A DNA stretch of 5,260 bases, from the NCBI GenBank assembly GCA_036794395.1, contig DAIRGS010000417.1:1-5260 (forward strand). Direction: 5' to 3'. The position numbers and the translations under genes were made by a program. Shown piece after piece: positions 1-4,618 of the stretch (positions are counted from its first letter, which is position 1; each line of letters opens with the position of its first letter). The notes under the pieces are model-generated. The model had not been told where the DNA came from. It ran no database searches and was given only the letters and a program-made list of their open reading frames with translations. Source of the DNA: DASXMX01 sp036794395 (GTDB lineage: Bacteria > Planctomycetota > Phycisphaerae > Tepidisphaerales > Tepidisphaeraceae).

Positions 1-1
1 C

Positions 2-51
2 CCCCACCCACCCTCACTTCCTTCTCATTTAGCTCCCCTGCGGGAGGGGCA
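2..51. repeat. GC-rich intergenic repeat, left copy of a flanking inverted pair
   Basis: This stretch has two parts. Bases 7-27 (beginning CCCACCCTCACTTCC) are an exact 21-base inverted match to 2900-2920 on the other side of the nuclease-ATPase gene; similarity continues a little further at both ends if single-base gaps are allowed. Bases 28-51 read TTTAGC followed by an imperfect C-run/G-run hairpin ending GGGGC. That arrangement recurs, inverted, at 3033-3055. The two parts are therefore probably members of a dispersed intergenic repeat family. No coding capacity is apparent. Confidence 0.6.
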
Positions 52-166
52 ATTTGCGTGATCGCGTGCCGCGTGCGGCGAGGGTGTCGGAAAGGACCGA
101 AGTTAAAGCCGTATTCTGAGCCGCATGGGGAATTGCGACAGCGTCCTGCCGCGATTATTTGGTGGG

Positions 167-185
167 AAAGGTGGATGACACCTTT
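167..185 (-). terminator. small stem-loop behind the nuclease-ATPase gene
   Basis: AAAGGTG (167-173) and CACCTTT (179-185) form a perfect 7-base-pair stem with a 5-base loop. It lies about 20 bases beyond the stop codon of the minus-strand gene, where a terminator would be expected. No clear U-run follows on the minus strand, so an intrinsic terminator is only a weak inference. Confidence 0.25.
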
Positions 186-205
186 GCAGCGTCCTATTGT
201 GAACA

Positions 206-2665
206 CTACGTTGTCGCAGGCTCTGCTGTCGCGGGGAATAACGGCGACGCATCCAGCGCACCATTTAAAGTCGATACGATCTGGCCAAGGCGCTTTTGAT
301 TTTTATATGCGGATGTATTTGGGACGTTACAATAAAATCCATCCTCCTCGATCAGGTATCGCATAAACTTTGGAATCGCCTGAATCGCGAATCCACTCTC
401 ACCCTTTGCGGAGAATGCCGAAATATCTTCAAATGCTACCGCAGATAGAATCGGCGTCACCTGCAACATTGAATAAGCGTAGACGGAATCACCGGTGCCC
501 CACAAAAGATGTTGTAATCCCGACGTCGATAATTCGACCTTTTGCACTTTTCCAATATCTACAATCGTAGGGTCATAGCTTAAACATAATCCCGTCTTTA
601 ACATCACATCCAACCACGCTGACACCACATGCGCCGGAAATGTCATCTTACTGAAGTATCGCAATATCTCTTCAATTGGCGTAAACATGCGGCTGCCATC
701 GCCAGGGCTCGAATGAAGATCATGGAGCATCTGCAGAATCCGCAGACCGAGCAGCGGCGATGTTTCGGTCTCGCGCTCTAGATCGTAAATATTTTGCACG
801 AATTTATGTTGATCGACAGGATAAATATCGTATTTACCGCAAATAATCGCCTTTTTGATCTGATCCTCTGCAACACGGGGTTCTTGCTTGAGAATATAGC
901 TGTTTACATGGCTCTCGACCTGAATATGCGGAGATGTCATAATGGATTCGGCAAGCTCAAGCGACCTGCGAACATCTTCGTTTGCCAACCGCGATATCCA
1001 ATCGGCAGTTTTTTCCTTCTTCAAGAACACCGCACGTAGGCAATCCGCAAACGCAGTAAGGTTTTTAAGGGATAGAGTTATACCACGTCCAAAGAAGTAA
1101 CCCTCGCCGCTTTCCTTATCCGCCTTCTGGGCAACATAATCAATTCGCTTTTGCATCACGTCGCCCACCGGCGGAACGGGGAGAAAAAGTGATTCGTTTT
1201 CATAGGACTGCAACGCGCCCTGTTGCGATAGTGCCCAGCTGGTCTTGTCAGTGACCGGAACAATAATTAGACACACCTCTCGTTCATAGATTGAACGGGC
1301 GTACTGGAAGACTTGCTCTTGGAAGGCAATATCAAAATGGTCGGCGTTATCGAAGACCACGCATGGCAGCTTTTTCCGCAAGCGAACAATGCTGCCAATT
1401 GCTCTACATATGTATTCAAGCGGATGCTGTTCGCGTAATACTTCCACATGCTTACCAAACTCTATTTTGAATTGGGTTTTGTCGGTTTCATACAAGACTT
1501 TATGTGTTCCAATCATCCACCTTTTGTACTCATCGAAGAACATACCCTGCAGCTCGTCATCAGTCGGCGGACTATCGACGAACATTGCATGCTCCACGGC
1601 CTTGAGCAGCTCGCGATTTAGCCAAGATACCACCGTGAGACACACACCATCGCTTGACGAAAGATTCACGCGAATTATAGTGCAATGCTTCGCCACCGAG
1701 GGCGGTAACACCAATTCAAAGAACCGATCAATAAACGTAGTTTTTCCCGCCCCTTTCGTTCCCACAATAATGATGAACTCATTTCGCTGCATTTCCTGAG
1801 CACGACGGATTAGTTCGGTAAGCAGTTCTGCGCTTTCCGTCTCCAGAGTGCGAATGCGACCGACTAGATCTTCAGAAATCCTTGCCAAGTTCTCCTCGGC
1901 GAGTAGGCTCTCTTTGGTGGCGGTAAAACAATGTTTAAGCATGTCCCGGTCAGCATCACCAGACAATCTCCGGAAGAAGGATGTCATAAGGCGGTCTACA
2001 TCACGAGCCAATTTATCGCGAGGTAAAAGGATGCGAGAGCTGGGGATTCGAACCACTTTGCGAAACAGTTGCCGTCGTGCTGGCTTGCCTTCGGCCTCTT
2101 GAAAGAGCGACTGGTACGTGAACCTCGCGACCTCTTCAAAGGATAATAGTTCGTAGAAGAGCCTGAACTTAGTCAATACTGATTGCAGTGTTGGGAACAC
2201 AAAGGCATATCCATCAGTCGTATCTCGTCCATCGCCGATCCGGCTCCCGCGAAAGACAATCCACTCGTGGCCGTTAGTAACGCACGCCAATTCTGCGTTC
2301 TTGCGCCCGCAATACGCAATGGCTTGCTCAATTCCTTCTTGGGCATCTTTCGATTGAAATACTGGTCCGGAGAGCTTGTACGCACGGCCTATGTCGCGGT
2401 TCAACACGCCAAGGTCGCGAGTTTCCTTTTTGGCCTCAACTATTAGGCGAGCGGCATTGTCAATAGAGAATTTGTAGTCGAGAAATCCCAACCCGGATCG
2501 CTCTTCGGTGATGACTGAAGCCAACGGCCATCCCAGCACTTCGGTAAAGAGCCGATTAACAATTTTGAGGCGAGTATCTTGTTCGCTTTCGATAGTGGTG
2601 TTGTATGTCGCGATCTCCGCCAGTAGTCGTTTGAGAATTTCTTCTGCAACATCTATCGGCTCCAT
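206..2665 (-). CDS. HsdR-N-type PD-(D/E)XK nuclease fused to a P-loop AAA/STAND-like ATPase
   Basis: The 819-residue product has three visible parts. Residues about 25-140 match the type I restriction HsdR N-terminal nuclease pattern: Asp63 in GFLDYKF, then Glu77-Ala-Lys79 (EAKK), a QAIAY motif (114-118) and TNGHEWIVF (130-138). These are the expected PD-(D/E)XK catalytic residues and the associated Q-x3-Y motif. A linker (about 160-295, partly helical) leads to a P-loop ATPase: Walker A GTKGAGKTT (302-310), Walker B CVVFDNAD (435-442) and an arginine-bearing lid NEDVRRSLELAESIMTSPH (562-580), similar to lids of ORC/Cdc6-like AAA proteins. Residues about 638-715 look winged-helix-like. No helicase motifs of a true HsdR and no HsdM/HsdS neighbours are present. 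The start at 2665 was chosen because GGAGG sits 5 bases upstream; an in-frame GTG at 2737 would add 24 residues that look non-coding. GC content is lower than in the neighbouring genes. Inference: a single-gene defence effector, with the ATPase controlling DNA cleavage. It could instead be a DNA-repair or plasmid-related ATPase. The domain calls are firm; the role is not. Confidence 0.9.
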   Translation of the reverse strand: MEPIDVAEEILKRLLAEIATYNTTIESEQDTRLKIVNRLFTEVLGWPLASVITEERSGLGFLDYKFSIDNAARLIVEAKKETRDLGVLNRDIGRAYKLSGPVFQSKDAQEGIEQAIAYCGRKNAELACVTNGHEWIVFRGSRIGDGRDTTDGYAFVFPTLQSVLTKFRLFYELLSFEEVARFTYQSLFQEAEGKPARRQLFRKVVRIPSSRILLPRDKLARDVDRLMTSFFRRLSGDADRDMLKHCFTATKESLLAEENLARISEDLVGRIRTLETESAELLTELIRRAQEMQRNEFIIIVGTKGAGKTTFIDRFFELVLPPSVAKHCTIIRVNLSSSDGVCLTVVSWLNRELLKAVEHAMFVDSPPTDDELQGMFFDEYKRWMIGTHKVLYETDKTQFKIEFGKHVEVLREQHPLEYICRAIGSIVRLRKKLPCVVFDNADHFDIAFQEQVFQYARSIYEREVCLIIVPVTDKTSWALSQQGALQSYENESLFLPVPPVGDVMQKRIDYVAQKADKESGEGYFFGRGITLSLKNLTAFADCLRAVFLKKEKTADWISRLANEDVRRSLELAESIMTSPHIQVESHVNSYILKQEPRVAEDQIKKAIICGKYDIYPVDQHKFVQNIYDLERETETSPLLGLRILQMLHDLHSSPGDGSRMFTPIEEILRYFSKMTFPAHVVSAWLDVMLKTGLCLSYDPTIVDIGKVQKVELSTSGLQHLLWGTGDSVYAYSMLQVTPILSAVAFEDISAFSAKGESGFAIQAIPKFMRYLIEEDGFYCNVPNTSAYKNQKRLGQIVSTLNGALDASPLFPATAEPATT

Positions 2666-2670
2666 GAAGT

Positions 2671-2675
2671 CCTCC
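2671..2675 (-). promoter_or_regulatory. ribosome binding site deciding the start of the nuclease-ATPase
   Basis: The minus strand reads TATGGAGGACTTCATGGAG: a full GGAGG five bases before the ATG at 2665. An ATG at 2677 overlaps this site, and the GTG at 2737 has only a looser purine stretch (GAGGTGGGAG), so the ATG at 2665 is the best-supported start. Confidence 0.75.
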
Positions 2676-2680
2676 ATACA

Positions 2681-2692
2681 CGCGCTAGCGCG
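2681..2692. promoter_or_regulatory. perfect 12-base palindrome, possible operator
   Basis: CGCGCTAGCGCG is a perfect dyad lying 15-27 bases upstream of the chosen ATG and just ahead of the ribosome binding site of the nuclease-ATPase gene. The position suits a repressor site or an RNA hairpin controlling translation. No cognate regulator gene is in the window. Short GC palindromes also occur by chance in GC-rich DNA. Confidence 0.35.
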
Positions 2693-2700
2693 GCCCTTGA

Positions 2701-2732
2701 TGTACCGAACATGCCCGCCGAACAATGGTACA
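2701..2732. promoter_or_regulatory. inverted repeat enclosing two direct repeats, possible operator
   Basis: TGTACC (2701-2706) and GGTACA (2727-2732) form an inverted repeat. Between and overlapping them, CCGAACA occurs twice in the same direction (2705-2711 and 2718-2724), a 13-base period. The cluster lies 36-67 bases upstream of the nuclease-ATPase start, where a promoter would be expected, but no convincing -35/-10 pair could be assigned on the minus strand. Confidence 0.35.
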
Positions 2733-2811
2733 GCCACCTCCCACCTCGTGTCACTTATTGGTGCGACACCGTCTGTTCTCGGGTTGATTCGTCAATCTGG
2801 AAGATGCGAAG

Positions 2812-2913
2812 ATGACCGATACCTTCCCCACGGACGATGCCGCCAAGACCCACCGCACCACCGCGCTGTCGCTCGAGGCCAACCGGCAGGGGATGAAATT
2901 GAGAAGGAAGTGA
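2812..2913 (+). CDS. doubtful 33-codon ORF or gene-end remnant
   Basis: ATG at 2812 opens a frame of 33 codons ending in TGA, with the product beginning MTDTFPTDDAAKTHRTT and ending KLRRK. The frame is open back to a stop at 2785-2787 with no other ATG. GGAAG lies 8 bases ahead of the ATG, a possible weak ribosome binding site. The composition (Asp/Glu, Ala, Lys/Arg) looks more protein-like than the other frames here. It ends inside the start of a repeat copy, so it could equally be the 3' end of a gene interrupted by rearrangement, or chance. No family was recognised. Confidence 0.15.
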   Translation: MTDTFPTDDAAKTHRTTALSLEANRQGMKLRRK

Positions 2914-2920
2914 GGGTGGG
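2900..2920. repeat. right copy of the flanking inverted repeat
   Basis: These 21 bases (starting TGAGAAGGAAGTGAGG) are the exact reverse complement of 7-27. Similarity extends outward with single-base gaps, including a shared CCCCTGC-type block near 2885-2893 and 35-41. The pair brackets the low-GC nuclease-ATPase gene at a distance of about 2.9 kb. Confidence 0.65.
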
Positions 2921-2929
2921 ATGGGGAGT

Positions 2930-2993
2930 GTGAGGGGAAGGGCGGGAGAGAAAACTTGAGGCTCGATGGTGTCTTTCCCGCCCTTCCTCTCAC
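2930..2993. repeat. long hairpin with 22-base arms
   Basis: Arms 2930-2951 (GTGAGGGGAAGGGCGGG onward) and 2972-2993 pair over 22 positions with two mismatches, both of which become G-U pairs in a plus-strand RNA. The loop is 20 bases. Such a stem would be very stable as RNA or cruciform DNA. It could be a dispersed repeat unit or serve as a transcription barrier between the lipoprotein and the nuclease-ATPase gene. No U-run follows it. Confidence 0.65.
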
Positions 2994-3032
2994 GTTCGCG
3001 TCCGGTGATCCGTTGGTGCATTGTCAAGAAAC

Positions 3033-3055
3033 GCCCCGCGAGCGGGGCCGCTAAA
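3033..3055. repeat. GC hairpin plus GCTAAA, inverted relative of the left-edge repeat
   Basis: GCCCCG (3033-3038) and CGGGGC (3043-3048) form a perfect stem with a CGAG loop, followed by GCTAAA at 3050-3055. Read on the minus strand this gives TTTAGC, a GC hairpin and GGGGC, then TTT, the same layout as 28-54 at the left edge. The sequence similarity is only partial, so membership of one repeat family is an inference. Confidence 0.45.
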
Positions 3056-3068
3056 CGGGGATGGGGGA

Positions 3069-3118
3069 GGATGGGCGGACAGTTCCTTCTCTGCCCGCTC
3101 GCGGGCAGTCGCCCATTC
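3069..3118. repeat. nested double hairpin
   Basis: An outer stem pairs GGATGGGCG (3069-3077) with CGCCCATTC at 3110-3118 (nine pairs, one G-U). An inner perfect 7-pair stem, CTGCCCG (3091-3097) with CGGGCAG (3102-3108), carries a CTCG loop. The two are separated by an unpaired stretch on the left side. The whole resembles a structured repeat or RNA element; no function can be assigned. Confidence 0.45.
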
Positions 3119-3201
3119 CGCTCGCTTCACCTGGCATAACGCTTGTCGTTACGCACAAGTGATCTGGGCTTTGAATATCGTTCGAAAGAACCCCCTCCCT
3201 A

Positions 3202-3286
3202 CCCTCCCCCGGAGTACCGGTGGAGGGAGAAAAGGACGCGTGATTTGGACTTGTGGGTCATCACAAGCGGCGTACCGGTGGAGGGA
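3202..3286. repeat. hairpin and direct repeats containing GTACCGGTGGAGGGA
   Basis: GTACCGGTGGAGGGA occurs exactly at 3214-3228 and 3272-3286, 58 bases apart. The first copy is half of a hairpin: CCCTCCCCCGG (3202-3212) pairs with CCGGTGGAGGG (3217-3227) with one mismatch and an AGTA loop. Between the copies, CTTGTG (3250-3255) and CACAAG (3262-3267) form a further small dyad. This lies directly behind the lipoprotein stop codon on the minus strand, so transcription of that gene may end here, but there is no strong U-run. Confidence 0.55.
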
Positions 3287-3305
3287 AATAGTAAGTGTCC
3301 CGGCT

Positions 3306-4421
3306 TTACCAGTCCTTGGGCGGGTGAAAGTGGGCGAGGAAGATCTGGGTGGTTTTGTCGGGGGCGCGTTTGCTGGTCCACATGAGGTATTTTCCGTCGT
3401 TGGAGAAGACGGGGAGGATGTCTGCGCCGTCGGTGTAGGTGATTCGGGTGTTGTGGGAGCCGTCGTCGCGCATCATGTACAGCTCGTAGTTAGTGTGGCC
3501 GTGACGGCTGGTGGCGTAGATGAGGTGGTGGTTGTCGGGGTGCCAGTATGGGCCCCAGTTGACGTTTTGGTCGTTGGTGAGTTGGTGTTCTTTGGTCACA
3601 CCCGTGATGTTGCCCTGGGCGTCGGTGGCGAGGTCGGCGATGAAAATTTGCAGCAGGTCGTTGTGATTGCGGTCGGAGCGGTAGACGAGGCGTTTGCCGT
3701 CGGGGGAGAAGAAGGGGCCGCCATCGTAGCCGGGATGGTTGGTGATTTGGATTGGGGTGGTGCCGTCGGGGTGCATGATGTAGACATCGCCATCGGTGGA
3801 GCGGAGGGAGCAGAAGACGATCCATTTGCCGTCGGGGGAGAATGCGCCTTCGGCGTCGTAGACGTCGTTGTGGGTGATGGGGTGGGTGGCGAGGTTGATG
3901 GAGGAGCCGGGCTGGGCGGCTTCGGCTTGTTGGCGCCAGTCGTCGGAGCGGAAGATTTCCATGCCGTGGGGGAAGGCCCAGCGGTAGTTGCGGCCATTGC
4001 GCTGGTAGCCTTCGGAGGGTTCGGCGGGGTCTTCCTTGCCGGCGGTGGAGGCGAAGATGAGGGATTTGCCGTCGGGGGAGAAGAAGCCGCAGGTGTTGCG
4101 GGATTTGTCGGGGCTGATGCGGATGGGTTCAGCGGCGCCGGTGATGCCGTTGGCGTCATGGGTGAGACGGGCGAGGTACATCTGGTAATGTTCCTGGCCA
4201 TGGGGGACGGCTTCGAAGACGATCCAGTTCATGTCGGGAGAGAAGTAGGCTTCGCCGGCACGGTCGAAGCCGCGGGTGAGCTGGATGATGTCGGAGAGGG
4301 TATCGGATTCGCCGGCGGGCGCGGGGCGATCCGGGGAAGCTGCAGGGGTTGCACGATCGACCGTTGCGCAGGACGCGAGCGAGGCGATGAGAGAAATCAG
4401 GATGAATCGGTAAACGGTCAT
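3306..4421 (-). CDS. secreted lipoprotein with six PD40/TolB-like beta-propeller repeats
   Basis: The 371-residue product starts with a lipoprotein signal peptide: positively charged MTVYR, a hydrophobic stretch (6-16) and the lipobox L15-A-S-C18, so it should be cleaved and lipidated at Cys18. A Pro/Ala-rich tether follows (24-40). Six propeller motifs are spaced through the rest: YFSPDMNWIVF (59-69), FFSPDGKSLIF (113-123), AFSPDGKWIVF (193-203), FFSPDGKRLVY (237-247), YWHPDNHHLIY (292-302) and VFSNDGKYLMW (338-348). This is the PD40 pattern seen in TolB and related proteins; the last two copies are degenerate. An insertion of about 65 residues (126-192) separates motifs two and three. The start at 4421 gives a proper signal peptide and has GAGGG nine bases upstream; a start at 4568 would add 49 residues that hide it. 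Unlike TolB it lacks an obvious N-terminal domain, and no tol-pal genes adjoin it. Probable role is binding of a protein or polymer at the cell envelope; the ligand is unknown. Confidence 0.88.
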   Translation of the reverse strand: MTVYRFILISLIASLASCATVDRATPAASPDRPAPAGESDTLSDIIQLTRGFDRAGEAYFSPDMNWIVFEAVPHGQEHYQMYLARLTHDANGITGAAEPIRISPDKSRNTCGFFSPDGKSLIFASTAGKEDPAEPSEGYQRNGRNYRWAFPHGMEIFRSDDWRQQAEAAQPGSSINLATHPITHNDVYDAEGAFSPDGKWIVFCSLRSTDGDVYIMHPDGTTPIQITNHPGYDGGPFFSPDGKRLVYRSDRNHNDLLQIFIADLATDAQGNITGVTKEHQLTNDQNVNWGPYWHPDNHHLIYATSRHGHTNYELYMMRDDGSHNTRITYTDGADILPVFSNDGKYLMWTSKRAPDKTTQIFLAHFHPPKDW

Positions 4422-4477
4422 GGGTGGTTTCCCTCGAAGATGTTTTGAGCAATAAGTAATTTGGCAGGATGGCGGGG

Positions 4478-4507
4478 TTGACGCCCCAGCACGATTGCTG
4501 GCATATT
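4478..4507 (+). promoter_or_regulatory. possible promoter of the right-hand gene, with dyad
   Basis: TTGACG (4478-4483) and CATATT (4502-4507) are 18 bases apart on the plus strand, five and four of six matches to the sigma-70 consensus. Between them CCAGCA (4486-4491) and TGCTGG (4496-4501) form a perfect dyad around CGAT, placed like an operator. The candidate minus-strand promoter begins only a few bases away, so one bound regulator could affect both genes. The leader to the ATG at 4619 would be about 105 bases. Confidence 0.3.
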
Positions 4508-4509
4508 CG

Positions 4510-4537
4510 ATCATACTGAGGGCCGCGGCACGGGCAA
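4510..4537 (-). promoter_or_regulatory. possible promoter of the lipoprotein gene
   Basis: On the minus strand TTGCCC (4532-4537) and TATGAT (4510-4515) are separated by 16 bases, matching the sigma-70 consensus at four and five of six positions. Transcription would start near 4503, leaving a leader of about 80 bases before the ATG at 4421. Confidence 0.35.
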
Positions 4538-4618
4538 AACGATGGCCGTTGTATTGGGAACGGCTCACGTCGGCTATTTCAGGGATAACAGGGAATCAAA
4601 CCCGGGCACGGACGCATC

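Larger units (their letters stand above)
2666..3305. other. 640-base intergenic region without a convincing gene
   Basis: From left to right it holds the control region of the nuclease-ATPase gene (2666-2770), a doubtful 33-codon ORF (2812-2913), one copy of the flanking inverted repeat (2900-2920), a long hairpin (2930-2993), two GC-rich hairpins (3033-3048 and 3069-3118) and a repeat pair carrying GTACCGGTGGAGGGA (3214-3286). Longer open frames here and on the plus strand opposite the lipoprotein are low-complexity Gly/Val- or Pro-rich shadows. No transposase, integrase or RNA gene was seen. Confidence 0.6.

Noticed and set aside
58..366. Plus-strand 102-codon open frame at the left edge
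   Set aside because: It overlaps the end of the nuclease-ATPase gene on the other strand, has no ribosome binding site, and its product looks like random sequence.
2041..2062. tRNA T-arm-like GGTTCGAATCC on the minus strand
   Set aside because: It lies inside the nuclease-ATPase coding frame (VVRIPSS) and has no matching stem, anticodon arm or acceptor around it.
2755..3027. Minus-strand open frames of 80-90 codons in the intergenic region
   Set aside because: They are Pro/Ser/Arg-rich translations of the hairpin and purine-run repeats with no domain or ribosome binding site.
2930..3286. CRISPR array suggested by several short repeats
   Set aside because: The repeats differ from each other, spacing is irregular and there are no cas genes.
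3021..4448. Long plus-strand open frame opposite the lipoprotein gene
   Set aside because: Its product is a Gly/Val/Asp-rich low-complexity shadow produced by the GC-rich codons of the minus-strand gene, which has a signal peptide, lipobox and propeller motifs.
4575..4600. Sequence CAGGGATAACAGGGAATC resembling the I-SceI homing endonuclease site and the 23S rRNA segment it derives from
   Set aside because: Only about 14 of 18 bases fit, and there is no rRNA or intron context; most likely chance.
4588..4606. GGGTTTGATTCCC on the minus strand, resembling a tRNA T-arm and possible attachment site
   Set aside because: No other tRNA arms can be folded nearby and there is no integrase or second copy.
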